From assembly GCF_024166365.1 (NCBI RefSeq), contig NC_064819.1, forward strand, positions 112,822,293 through 112,886,292: a DNA stretch of 64,000 nucleotides. The letters are read 5' to 3'. The translations under genes and the position numbers were made by a program. The notes under the pieces were generated by a model. That model made no database searches, had not been told where the DNA came from, and saw only the letters and a program-made list of their open reading frames with translations. The DNA comes from Elephas maximus indicus (lineage: Eukaryota > Chordata > Mammalia > Proboscidea > Elephantidae). This document shows, piece after piece, positions 11,495-21,732 of the stretch; within the stretch, counting starts at the first letter, position 1; each line of letters begins with the position of its first letter.

Positions 11495-11686
11495 GTAACC
11501 CTGGTGCTGTAGTGGTTAAGTGCTAACCCAGTAACCCAGTGCTACAGCTGCTAATCAAAAGGTCTGCAGTTCAAATCTACCAGCCGCTCCTTGGTAACTC
11601 TATGGGGGCAGTTCTACTCTGTCCTATAGGATCGTTATGAGTCAGAATTGACTCGACTGCAATGGGTTTGGTTTTTTGGCTTTTGC
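11495..11686 (+). mobile_element. AfroSINE, short subtype, with a small internal head duplication
   Basis: Head TAACCCTGGTGCTGTAGTGG, then GTGCTAACCCAGTAACCCAG, in which AACCCAGT is repeated, then GCTACAGCTGCTAATCAAAA, CTATAGGATCGTTATGAGTC and tail TGGGTTTGGTTTTTTGG. The extra AACCCAGT copy lengthens the tRNA-like head. Confidence 0.88.
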
Positions 11687-12117
11687 TAGATTTATATTTC
11701 GCCAAACTTTAATTGCTACTTTTCCAAATAGCAAGTACCAAGGTCTTTTTTGTCCAATAGGTCATTTTTTTTTTTTCCTTTTTCTGTGCCATTTCATCTC
11801 TAAGGCAGAAATATTAGCAAATAATGAACCCAGACCCACCCTGGCTAGGCACTCACGCCCAGACTTCTGGTGAGGTGTGAGCTATGTAACGTTTAAGGAA
11901 TAATGTGCAGATTTTATATGTCAGGTTACAGGCCCAGACGGGCAGCTCCCTTGTGAGGTACAGCGGATAATAGTGCCTACTAGTTTCAATAGGGTTATCT
12001 ACATTAAAATATTTACCTGGCAGTTGTCATGGAGTCTAACCATGCAGCTTTGTGTATTTTGAGACAAGTGACCCTTGTGTTAAAAATACTTACAATTAAT
12101 AGATTTTTTTTTTTTTA
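11687..12117. other. Non-coding, no feature seen
   Basis: Short T-rich runs (11766-11778, 12105-12116) but no recognisable repeat or gene. Confidence 0.4.
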
Positions 12118-12402
12118 ACGGAATTCTAGGCTTTGGTCCTGGGTTCAATTCCCACCCAATGTACGTCATGCATAGCCACCACCCATCTGTCAGTAGAGGC
12201 TCGCTTGCTGCTGTAATGCTGAACAGGTTTCAGCGTAGCTTCCAGACTAAGATGAATGAGGAAGAAGGTCCTGGTGACCTACTTCCAAAAAATCAGGCAA
12301 TGAAAGCCTTATGGATCACAACTATCCGATCCCATGGTGAATGGGGTCGCCATGAATCGGGGGCTGACTTAGCAGCAGCTAACAACAACAACAAAGACTT
12401 TG
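12118..12402 (+). mobile_element. Second afrotherian SINE/RTE-tailed family, ~285 bp
   Basis: Contains GGTCCTGGGTTCAATTCCCA (B-box-like), CCACCACCCATCTGTCAGTA, GAACAGGTTTCAGCGTAGCT, TCCAGACTAAGATGAATGAG, CTGGTGACCTACTTCCAAAA, GTGAATGGGGTCGCCATGAA and ends GCAGCTAACAACAACAACAA. The final block is the RTE-like tail, but the front half differs from the standard AfroSINE. Related sequence lies at 46640-47100 and 17120-17262. Confidence 0.72.
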
Positions 12403-15400
12403 GTAAATTAAGGAGCGGGTGAAATTTAACTCACCCTGAAGCTTTCCTTTCCTTCCAGTTAGAACTGTAACACACCATCCCTGGGGAAAAGGCGAAGGAG
12501 AGAAGGCAACTCTCTAGTGCCCTATTTTTGCTAATCCCTGCTAAAGTGTTAATGAATAAGTGGGAAGCTAAGCTGTTAATGTTGATCTACAGTATTACCT
12601 TTTTGAGTGATCTTTAATTCTCCATAGGGGACTTTTGAAACTGGTAAGCTTTCAAGACCAAAGGAATGAAATTATAAGATATATTCATGGCAGGCTCTGA
12701 AGTTGATACTTTGGAGATGATTTTCTTGCCACTCTTCCAGTTTACCTCGTACATTTTATTTACTCCCAGCAAATTGGTAAGGCAAGCTCTTTGAGAAGAA
12801 AAATTTTTACTAGAAGTTACATCTGGTAATATTCTCCTTTTCTATATCTGTTTCAGAGGAAATTCTGGCAATGACAGTGGCAGCCTGTGTGATTTAGTGC
12901 TCATCTGTTTCTCTCGGTTGCTCTTATCATTCCTTCTTTAAATATCAGGGTTTTGAGATACAGTGATTCTATTCCTGGTAATAGCAAAAAACAACAATAA
13001 TAGTAAATATTCTTGTTTGAGGTTTGGAACGGAATAATTAGAGCTTATGAAATACAGAGAACTGACAGCTTCTTTTCGGGAATGGCTGATAATACTTACC
13101 TATCATCTCTAACCTGAGAGCAGACAGGAAGAGTGGCTTTGAGGTAAGCATTACTAATCCCCCATTACGATCAACTTTTAATTGTATGGACTTCCTCGCC
13201 AGTAGTGGGCATTTAAAATAGCCCTTGATGCAGGTGTGCTGGCTGCATGAAATCTCATTGGCATACCACATAGAAAAAAGTAGGAGAGAAAACCTGGACA
13301 GCGTTTTTGGCATTTTCGTAATACGCCTCCAAGAAAGGAAAGAGCCACGCAATTCATTTTCTTTGACAAAACTTTAATTAGAAAACCAGACTCCTCTGAT
13401 TATAAAAGTTACACAAGCTGATAAATCTTGGTAAGTTATAGAGAGAATAATTTTATGAACCTTTTTACCTAATAAAAAAGTTAAAATAATTAACAGCATT
13501 CATCAGATTAATCTTGTTTTCACATGGTCTTCTAATATAAAAATGCATATAGTCATCAACTTTCATATAAATCCATGTAGGTTTGTAATAGCTTTTTATA
13601 ATGGGAAGGGACAATATCTGTATTTAAATAATGATATTAATAATTGGTAATGAATCAAAACTGCCAAAAGCAGAAGCATGACAAAATTTATGACCAAGGT
13701 TGCTTAGGGAATTTCCAAGTCTTCTGGATCCAGCCAAAATGATCTTTTGGAGAAAACCTAGACAAAAGAATTGCTATCATATAGTATTGCCCCACCTGAA
13801 AAAAAATTATGATGAGTTTTGCTTTATAAGTTTTCAGAATAATCACTTTTCCTTTTCTTTCAACAGTTTTGTACCAAAGGGGTACTAACCATGTGCTGGT
13901 GTATTGTGCTACCTATAAGAAATGTGTCTGATCACCAGTAAACTGGAAATCTTCGTTTTTCTTCCTAGATCGATAAGAACAAATGCACATTGACAATACA
14001 AAGTTTCATCTGAATATGTAGTTCCATGAGGGGTTAACATGGTGACAGAACCTCTGTCCTGTAACATACTTCATTATTATTTTTTTTTTTTAAAAACCTT
14101 GCTTCTAGAACTTCTGTCCTGGGGCAAGATGGCATCGCATTGACTTCTTGTCCACAGTCTTTTGGTAAGATAAAAGAATAGTGTCCAAACAGTCAATGAA
14201 GGACCTGGGTGGAATGAAGTAGTCACATGTAATATCTACATGTCTTTATTGCATTCTAATTTTCCAATATTGCTTTAAAATGCTGACCCAATTTCACATC
14301 ATCACCAAACTATTTTAACCCACAGTGCTTCAGTTAAAAGTGCTGATGTGTCTCTGCAATAGTAGCCAATTATAAGAGATGTAAACTAGTTAACACCTAG
14401 TTACCAATTGCTTTCCACTTCATCTAGTTAAACTAGTTACCTTCATTTGGGGGAGCAGCCATGAACAAGTTACAGAGTAAATAACCTAGCAAAGAAGGTA
14501 CTACAGTGAGCACAGAGGTGTTAATACACTAATGGTTGTCACGAAGCATTCTTTTCCAGGCTGGCACTTTAACACTTATATCCCCAAATCAATTTCATTA
14601 TAATAGATTTAGAGCAAAACGGGATTTGAAATAACTCTGTGTCAATACTTTGAAGATTAAGATAACACATTTAAGGATGCCATTTGCCTCACATCTTAAA
14701 TCCAAACACAAATGTTTCTGAAGACATTTCAAGTGATTTATTTTATAAGCTAAAGAGTGGCAGAACCAGACCATCAACGTATACTTAAACTTGAGTGTTG
14801 TCCATACAATCTCTTGTTGTATCTTTCCTATAGAATCTTTTGCTAGAAATGATAAACGAAGTGAGAGCCCTGAAGGAATTTCCCAGTGATTATAGAAGAG
14901 TTAAGGTTCTCAGATAGAAATGTATTTGGTTTTGTAACAGGCCTCCCCAATTTTGGATTCACAGGCAGATATAAAAAGAAAATCTGATTGCAGTGTATAA
15001 TATTCACCACCTTACAGAAATTCCTTATGTAGGGCAAATAATGTCTGCGAAAGAAACATAGGTATATTCGGCTTACCTCAACTTCAAGGTTCAAGTGGGT
15101 AAAAGTACAAATAGCGATTTCAGCTGAGAACAAGGTAGAGATGGAACATCATTGGAAATAAAATAGTTATTTCTCCCACGCAGCTGTCATCTACAAAACT
15201 TAGAGAAAATTTTGCACATGCTGAAGCCCATGTGATATAATTAATAAAGCATTTTCTGCCACAAAGAATGCAATGCTCTTTCACCAAACTAAATTACATG
15301 TTCTTTTGGAGAGCTTCTAATAAGGATAAACGAAGACAATAAGCAGTAAAAAAAAATGAAAAAGCAACAAGGTTACACTGCACCAGCCAGCCCTCTGAGT

Positions 15401-15825
15401 TAGAATTTCTTATAGATGGAATTGAGTAATAAATCTGCTGGTGATAAGGAAGCTGAAACAAATTCCATACAAATAAGATTTAGAAGGTGAGAAATTTCTA
15501 CCAGAAAGGAAAACAGTACAGCAACTATCACATTTGTACAAAGTGCCTCCTCTAGCCTTTCTTGAATCAATGAATTTAAAGTACACAATTTCTCCTTAAT
15601 TCTCTCAGCCATTAGCGGACTAAATGATCTTACAGAACCCAGGATTTAATTACAAGCATCTGTTTTTGAGATGAATCAATGAATCATGAATGCGAGCTTG
15701 GAAACAGCAGGTACAATACAATAAATTATTCATTTTGAGGGAGAAAGAAAATGTTCCTGAGCACCAAATGATACATTTTACTCCCGCTTACATCAGGCTG
15801 GCTTGCGCTTGTGTGCATAATCCTC
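12403..15825. other. Long repeat-poor non-coding stretch
   Basis: About 3.4 kb without a recognisable SINE, LINE or LTR. Open frames up to 104 residues (for example 13038-13352 minus and 14843-15133 minus) show no domain, compositional bias or splice context that would support a gene. A 10-base T run lies at 14080-14091. Confidence 0.45.
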
Positions 15826-15900
15826 GTCACTAGTAGTCGGAATAGACTCCATTGCAATGGGATTGAGTTTTTTTTTTTTACTTATTTTTTGGTTTGGTGC
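15826..15900 (+). mobile_element. AfroSINE 3'-end fragment
   Basis: Only the tail half is present: GTCACTAGTAGTCGGAATAG, ACTCCATTGCAATGGGATTG, then a T run and TTTTTTGGTTTGG. Confidence 0.75.
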
Positions 15901-16315
15901 ATAATCTTAAAATTCTAGCTGAGAATGGCTTGGGACAGCATTTTTTAGTTTCTTAGCCCGAGAAGTAGTGCAGCGACTGCCTGCATTTTAAATTTGCAGT
16001 TGTCATGATAATCTTTCCAGTTTTCAGTCATCTTTATTTTTCTTTTCATTGAGAAGCTAGGATATGAATACAGCCCTTGCTCCATCAAAAGAAACCACAG
16101 AATTTGTTAAAAATTAAGCCACTGATAAATATTTAAGGGGATGAAGGGCTAGATGCTAATATTACTTAGTAAATAATAGGCAAGGAACTTTCAAATGTAT
16201 TAATAAGCCTACCTTAAAATTACGTACTAGAAAATGAGATACATATGATGACTTCCACTTTGCAATTGACATGCTTGAGGCTTTGAAACTTCTTTAGAAA
16301 TTGATCCATACTTTG
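15901..16315. other. Non-coding, no feature seen
   Basis: AT-rich, no recognisable repeat or gene. Confidence 0.4.
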
Positions 16316-16320
16316 ATATT

Positions 16321-16407
16321 TACTACTCCTCTCCTTCCTTCCTCGCTTCCTGCCTCCTTCTCTCTCTCTTTTCCTTCCTCCCTCCCTTCCTTCCTTCCCA
16401 CCTTCCA
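16321..16407. repeat. Polypyrimidine (CTTCC/CCTT)n low-complexity tract
   Basis: About 87 bases composed almost only of C and T, with repeated CTTCC, CCTCC and TCTC units. Strong strand asymmetry; reading frames across it are artefacts (Arg/Glu/Gly-rich on the minus strand). Confidence 0.9.
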
Positions 16408-16810
16408 AATATTTATTGAATGCCTAATATGTGCCTGGCACTGTTCTAGGGCATTGGGGTTATAGCAGTTTATAGAGCAGGAAAACAAACACCTCTGCCT
16501 TCAGAGCTTCTGTTCTACTTGTGGGAGACAGACAATAAGCAGAGAAGGTGCGGAAGAGACTTAGTGTATTTTTAAAAGAGGGTCATGGAAGGCTTCTCTA
16601 ATAAGGTGATATTTAAGCCGAAGCCTTAAAGAAGTAAGGGAGGAAGACCTGTGGATATCTGGAGGAGGAACATGCAGGGTGGAGGGAAGTACAAGCACAG
16701 AAAAACCTAAGGGAGTACATGCTTGGTATGGGAGGAGGAAGGGAAGAGTGCAGGAAAGGAGGTCAGGGAGAAATAGGCAGGTGGAAGACTGAGTAGGGCC
16801 TTTCCCCATC
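16408..16810 (+). mobile_element. Ancient mammalian interspersed repeat (family not named)
   Basis: AAATATTTATTGAATGCCTA, ATGTGCCTGGCACTGTTCTA, GACAGACAATAAGCAGAGAA, TGGAAGGCTTCTCTAATAAG, GTGATATTTAAGCCGAAGCC and GGATATCTGGAGGAGGAACA are familiar blocks of a widespread old mammalian repeat. I cannot assign the family with certainty. Confidence 0.5.
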
Positions 16811-17119
16811 GTGTATTTTCCACCAGAGTTAAAGCCTATGAAAGGCTAGATCCTTTGCCTAGGCAGTTCCAACTCATCCTTCAAGGCCTACTCAAAGTTA
16901 CATTTCTTTCCTTAAGTGTTCCTCTTCAATGCCAACAGTCCCTGATACCGAGAGTCTCTTAATCCAAAAGTACAAATTCAACATTTTCTGTCTTGTATTG
17001 CACGTGATTCTTTACTCTATTAGTTTTACTTCTTCATATGGGATTACAAACAACTCAAGGGTAGAAATCAAGTCTAATACATTTTCTCCCTCCCTACAAG
17101 GCAGACCCTCAATGAAATG
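16811..17119. other. Non-coding, possibly L2-related
   Basis: CTTCAAGGCCTACTCAAAGT and GGGATTACAAACAACTCAAG are suggestive of diverged L2 3' sequence; not decisive. Confidence 0.3.
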
Positions 17120-17262
17120 AATTGATATAATGGTTGTGAAAACGGGCTCAAACATAGCAACGATTGTGAGGATGGTGCAGGACTGGGCAGTGTTTCCTTC
17201 TGTTATACACAGGGTCTTTAAGAGTCAGAACTGACTCAGCAGCACCTAACAACAACAGCAGT
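17120..17262 (+). mobile_element. RTE-tailed afrotherian repeat, 3' portion
   Basis: GGGCTCAAACATAGCAACGA, GAGGATGGTGCAGGACTGGG, TATACACAGGGTCTTTAAGA, then ACTGACTCAGCAGCACCTAA and (CAA)n. Shares the GATGGTGCAGGAC block with 46640-47100. Confidence 0.75.
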
Positions 17263-17671
17263 GCATAATACTGAGCTCAAGGTAATTAAATGCAGGAAAT
17301 GAAAACAATCATCTGCTTATTAAAGCAAAAGCAAAGATTTCTATAACTCAAAATAAGAAACTCAAGGAATTTTGAGAATATAGCCATTAAAAAAATTAGG
17401 TTGGTGCTCAGTAGCTCAGACACATTATCTTCTGATTATGTCTGGTGATTTATGTGCTTATCCATCCTAATCTTGAGATTTTATCACATTTGTAGACCCC
17501 TTTTTGCTTCCCTGCAGAAAATGGGGAATCTCACCTATGCAGCCTTCTTTCTGTCTCTAACAACAACAGCCCTCATCACCTTAATGTCTGCTGGAACTCA
17601 TATCCCCAAATCCCCAGAGGGATTGTTACCTGGCAGGGTCAGGGTTATCTGTTAGAAATAAGTCAGAGATA
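17263..17671. other. Non-coding, no feature seen
   Basis: No recognisable repeat or gene. Confidence 0.4.
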
Positions 17672-17830
17672 ACCACAACCAAACCAAATCCATTGCAGTC
17701 AAGTCGATTTTGACTCATAGCAACCCTATAGCACAGAGTAGAACTGCTTCATAGTGTTTCCAAGGATCAGCTGGTGGATTCGAACTGCAGACCTTTTGGT
17801 TAGCAGTCGAGCTCTTACACTGATATCCGA
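17672..17830 (-). mobile_element. AfroSINE, short subtype (minus orientation)
   Basis: ACCAAACCAAATCCATTGCA, CATAGCAACCCTATAGCACA, GGTGGATTCGAACTGCAGAC and GGTTAGCAGTCGAGCTCTTA. The extreme head is lost. Confidence 0.88.
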
Positions 17831-17839
17831 TAGGCCACT

Positions 17840-18549
17840 AATTCATTTGAACCATTTGTTTTAGATTCTTCTTAAGCAGGGTAATTAGGTCATGGATAAA
17901 CAGTGATGATATAACACTTTCACAAAAATTTTTTCTTCTGGGATAAAGTCTGTACGATCTTAGGACTTGAAAACTTCATATACGTTTTTCATTAGTTCTC
18001 TTATCTAAGACAGTATGATCCAACAAAGGAACAAATGTTGCTGTGCTCCATGTAGACATTGAAAGAAGAAAGAAAGGACATGCCACTTGATTGAAATAAT
18101 TATTTCAAATAATTACTTTAGTGAAGTGCTTGAGGTCTCACAATTCCGTCCATTTTAAATTCCAAGCTTGATAAACATGGCGGAACTTAGTGTTAAGAAA
18201 GAAGCAAGATGGTTTTTCCATTTGTAGATGAACTCTTGTTTCCCAAACTGGTTAGTCATGATTTTTCTTTCTGTAAGCTGACCTTCTGAGCATGTCTTAG
18301 TCATTGCCATGCTAAATAAGAGAGGAGGTGGCAACAGGGCAGGGAATGAGACCTTATTTACACTCTTTGCTTATGTTCTTACATAAAACAATTCCTCATC
18401 TTTTTTTTTTTTTTTTCCTTGTGTGAAACGATTCTTGCCCACCTGGCCTTTTTAATAGTACTGCTTTCTTTGAGTGAAATTTTAAGTTTTGGAACCTGTT
18501 AATCCTTGTATTCAGTTAATCTCAAACAAAAGGATTTACATGCACAAGC
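17840..18549. other. Non-coding, no firm feature
   Basis: A 17-base T run at 18401-18417. No assignable repeat; a weak possibility is that it belongs with the pseudogene relic further right. Confidence 0.35.
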
Positions 18550-18711
18550 TTAAAAAAACCCATTGCCATGGAGTCACCTCGGACTCATAGTGACCCTATA
18601 GGACAGAGTAGAACTGCCCCTTAGGGTTTCCAGGGATTCGAATTACCAACCTCTTTAAATTTTTTTTTTTTTAGTAAGCAGCCAAACTCTTAGCCACTAC
18701 ACCACTCAAGC
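18550..18711 (-). mobile_element. AfroSINE, short subtype, with an internal poly-T
   Basis: AAAACCCATTGCCATGGAGT, CATAGTGACCCTATAGGACA, AACTGCCCCTTAGGGTTTCC. The part coding for the B-box is shortened and a T-rich stretch interrupts the head before GCCACTACACCACTCAAGC. Confidence 0.86.
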
Positions 18712-19089
18712 TTACATCTGTTAATGTACTAATCAATCGACCTGTTCTTGTCTTCCTACCTTTGTCCAAAACACATCTGGAATTCATAACAGCCATTTCA
18801 AGCAACTAATAAAAATATTAATAGAGCAGTTAATATTAATTATGGCAAACAAATATTAACTATAAATTTTGTACAGTGTTTAGGTTAGGTTAATAGCAGA
18901 CAAATAGCAACTCTAGTCTTGCTAATGTCTCATAACACAAGTGTTCAGTTAAAGCAAACAGTTACTTTCTTCTTACAAGACATTAGGGTGTTCTTCTGAA
19001 CTATTTGAACACCACTTTGTCCCCAGTACAAGACTTCGTACATTACCTGGCATATTATAGGTACTTAACAAATGTTTACTGAATGGATT
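18712..19089. other. Non-coding; L2/MIR-like tail near the right end
   Basis: CAGTACAAGACTTCGTACATTACCTGGCATATTATAGG and CTTAACAAATGTTTACTGAA at about 19020-19088 resemble an L2/MIR 3' end in plus orientation. The rest is unassigned. Confidence 0.4.
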
Positions 19090-19262
19090 AGAGAGCCCTA
19101 GTGGTGTAGTGGTTAAGTGCTATGGATGTTAATCAAAAAGGTCAGCAGTTCGAATCTAACAGCAGCTCCTTAGACACCATATGGGATAGCTCTACCCTAC
19201 CCTATAAGGTTGCTATGAGTTGGAATCAACTCCACAGCAAATGGTTTGTTTTTTTTGGTTGG
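19090..19262 (+). mobile_element. AfroSINE, short subtype (plus orientation)
   Basis: GAGAGCCCTAGTGGTGTAGT head, GGTCAGCAGTTCGAATCTAA B-box region, ACCCTATAAGGTTGCTATGA and a T-rich tail. Confidence 0.9.
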
Positions 19263-19319
19263 GTGGGTTAGTGAATGGATGATTATGGCTGGTTCTTTAT
19301 GCCATTGTACTTTTTGTTC

Positions 19320-20850
19320 CTAGGTAATTGCCCGTATTTCCATTGGTGAAAAATTTCTTCCAATCAATAATTATTCTTTTTGAGTGTCAGCCTTTAGTTG
19401 TGCCTTCCTGTTATTGAAAACAATCAAGGAGTGGCTCTCAGTATTTAAACATAATTCATGAGGAAGAACTACTGGAGCATTTGGTAAAAGATCTGTGACC
19501 TCTAGGAACGTTTTGTATGTGACTCTGATGTGACTTTCAACAGCTCCTTTATTCCATTGGTATGATCAAGTGGCTTTTGGCGGGCCTGGTGTGTTTTTAT
19601 GAGTTGGAATCGACTCGACGGCACTGAGTTTCGTTTTTGTTTTTTTTGATGTGTTTTTAGTGAATTGGTAGCTTTGTCAACCATTACTTTTTCCAGACTA
19701 TGGCTTTTTTTTTTTTTTGAACTATTTCAAGTCTGACATAAATTACGTTTTAGTAGTTACTGTGTTGAGATCAAAGATCTGTTTACAACCATTTTCAACA
19801 CATACTATACATTTTTTATAGTCTGATTTCCCTTTATTAAAGTTCTCACAGAAAACATCTTCTTCGAGTGTTTTATTCAAGGCCAAAATTTCTCGATTAT
19901 GCTAGAATGTTATAGATAAATTGAAGCCAAAAAAGGACGAAAAACAAGTTATCAATCTACTCATGTATTTAGCTTCCAGGCCATTTGGCAGTTTTTTGTT
20001 TTTTTTTTTTCCCCTTCATATTTTATCCTTCTTGGTTTATTTCAATCTGGTTTCCATTTATTTACTTCTTACGCTCTGAATTTCTGCTGGAACAGAAGGA
20101 AACAAATCAGTTTAGTGTTGTTTTGATTGAATCTCAGACTCCCAATAAAGTTATCCATGCTGATGAGTCATTTTCACCTAAATATTCTATTTCTTCTGTG
20201 AGGATACAAATCGCTCATTTATCTAGAAAACAGCGATATTTTTTAGGAAATAAGAACAGTTTCTTATACAGGTCTATTAACACTTCTTCCTTTGGAATTT
20301 TAATAAATATTCTTCTGCACTTCTGTTACAAAGATGAGCATCTCTAATATGTTCTTTCTCAAAATTTGCTCCATGGAACACCAGTTCTTCAAGTTGCTCC
20401 GTTAACATAGGATCTTTGGTCAAATATATCTGGGAAATGGAATATTCTCTGTAATCCACTGGGAAATTTATTGCACACATAAGTCATCGGCACATGAAAA
20501 GCTCTGAATAGTCTTTTGTTCAGAGTCCTATGGAACATGTTTAATTCACTATCTCCTAGATTTATCTTATTAAGCAATTTTTTTGCATATCGCATTTCTT
20601 AATGCTGCTTAGAAATAACATTCTGCAGAAGACACTTGGCAAAATTCTGCTCTAGAGAACTTTAAAGAGTGGGCTTCGTTTTGTCAATGTTGAAGCCGTT
20701 GGGACTTTGAGTAGCTCCTTGGTGAGAAATAATTGATGAGCATAATTGAGAAATTTTGGTCTTGAATAAGCTCTTTGGTGAGGCTGGAACAGACAAAAAG
20801 ATCTTCAAATGACTGTACTTAATATTTTCACCTTAGAGTTGGTGCTAACT
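19320..20850 (-). pseudogene. Decayed protein-coding relic of unknown parent gene
   Basis: On the minus strand, protein-like segments appear in order but in shifting frames. About 20820-20590: SPNGFNIDKTKPTL then SSLEQNFAKCLLQNV. About 20590-20440: KKLLNKINLGDSELN, then a frame change. About 20440-20280: DPMLTEQLEELVFHG and RSAEEYLLKFQ. About 20290-20220: EEVLIDLYKKLFLFP. About 19880-19750: REILALNKTLEEDV and KKCIVCVENGCKQI. About 19470-19370: EVTDLLPNAPVVLP and NTESHSLIVFNN. Stops and frame changes separate them, so it cannot be functional. The lysine/serine-rich composition resembles a long exon of a large protein. I do not recognise the parent, and a transposon protein is not excluded. A tiny SINE tail sits inside at 19596-19640. 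Confidence 0.5.
19596..19640 (+). mobile_element. Ultra-short AfroSINE tail insertion with direct repeats
   Basis: TATGAGTTGGAATCGACTCG, then ACGGCACTGAGTTTCG and a T-rich end are the last bases of an AfroSINE only. The flanks repeat GGTGTGTTTTTA on the left and GATGTGTTTTTA on the right, as expected of a target-site duplication. No SINE head or body is present. Confidence 0.72.
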
Positions 20851-21130
20851 AGTATCTTCTGTTTGTTTGTTTTATTTGATACTGATGATGGTAGCACATG
20901 CAAGGGGCAGATCTTTATTTGAGGGATCTGAAAGTAAAAAATTTTGAAGTCCATTTTTAAGAAAAAGAATACAAAAATATCTTACCTTTGCAAATTTTAT
21001 AAAAACCTACGGACATGTGGACATGCTGACAGGGAACATCCACAGCCTTGGAAGGACTCATGCAGCAAAGGGCCCTGAAGCTTAAGCTTCCTTAGCTATG
21101 TGCTAAACCTACATTTCCCACATGGAAGGT
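20851..21130. other. Non-coding, no feature seen
   Basis: AT-rich, no recognisable repeat; the pseudogene signal fades here. Confidence 0.4.
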
Positions 21131-21167
21131 AATATTATATTATTATTTAGCCTAATAATATAATATT
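21131..21167. repeat. Perfect 15-bp inverted repeat, 7-base loop
   Basis: Left arm AATATTATATTATTA at 21131-21145 and right arm TAATAATATAATATT at 21153-21167 are exact reverse complements around TTTAGCC. Confidence 0.85.
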
Positions 21168-21256
21168 CTTTCAGCTTCATTCCTCCTTCTACTTCTCCCA
21201 CCTGACCCACACCCTACACTCTTAGAGTCAATCTGAATTTTAGATAAGCAAAAAAT

Positions 21257-21312
21257 AATTTTTTAGTATACATATGCCTCAAATATGAGACATATGTATA
21301 CTAAAAAAAATT
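21257..21312. repeat. Long hairpin: 18-bp perfect stem extended to near-complete pairing
   Basis: TTTTTTAGTATACATATG at 21259-21276 pairs exactly with CATATGTATACTAAAAAA at 21291-21308. Inside the 14-base gap, CTCA and TGAG pair again, leaving an AATA loop and one mismatch. AATT ends extend the outer stem past a 2-base bulge. Confidence 0.88.
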
Positions 21313-21530
21313 GTTTATGTGAAAGTCAAACTTAATGTTGTCCTGTGTTTATCCAGCAACTCTATACATTCTAGGCACACCCTAAACCAGGATTTCTTTG
21401 AAATCAATACATTTAACTCCATTCCCTCTAAACTGTCAATTCATCATAGCACATTGGACATCCAAATTAGGAACTACATATCCTCAGTGCCTAGTACAAA
21501 GCTATGTGTTGTGTGCCATCGAGTTGTTCT
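21313..21530. other. Non-coding; short RTE-like tail at the right end
   Basis: GTGTTGTGTGCCATCGAGTTG at about 21506-21527 looks like the first bases of a minus-orientation AfroSINE/RTE tail abutting the next SINE. Confidence 0.4.
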
Positions 21531-21732
21531 GCCTGGTAGGTGGTGCAGCGATTAAGCATTTGGCTGCTAACCAATAGGTCAGCGGTTCGAACCCACCAGC
21601 TGTTCCAAGGGAGAAAGATGTGGCAGTCTGCTTCCATAAAAATCACAGCCTTGGAAACCCTATGGGGCAATTCTACTCTGTGCTATAGGGTTGCTATGAA
21701 TTGGAATCAATTTGGTGACAATGGGTGGGTTG
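21531..21732 (+). mobile_element. AfroSINE, long subtype with well-kept Pol III boxes
   Basis: TAGGTGGTGCAGCGATTAAG carries an A-box-like block and AGCGGTTCGAACCCACC a textbook B-box (GGTTCGAACCC). The body has AAGGGAGAAAGATGTGGCAG, TCTGCTTCCATAAAAATCAC and ACCCTATGGGGCAATTCTAC, and ends GGTGACAATGGGTGGGTTG. Confidence 0.92.

Noticed and set aside
17396..17408. Mariner (MADE1-type) terminal repeat TTAGGTTGGTGC
   Set aside because: Only 12 bases match and no second inverted end is nearby.
19990..20011. Poly-T taken as the poly-A tail of a retrocopy
   Set aside because: Protein-like blocks continue to the left of it (about 19880-19370), so it is not the 3' end of the relic.
21541..21605. A tRNA gene
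   Set aside because: The A and B boxes belong to an AfroSINE head; no acceptor-stem pairing or anticodon arm of a functional tRNA is seen.
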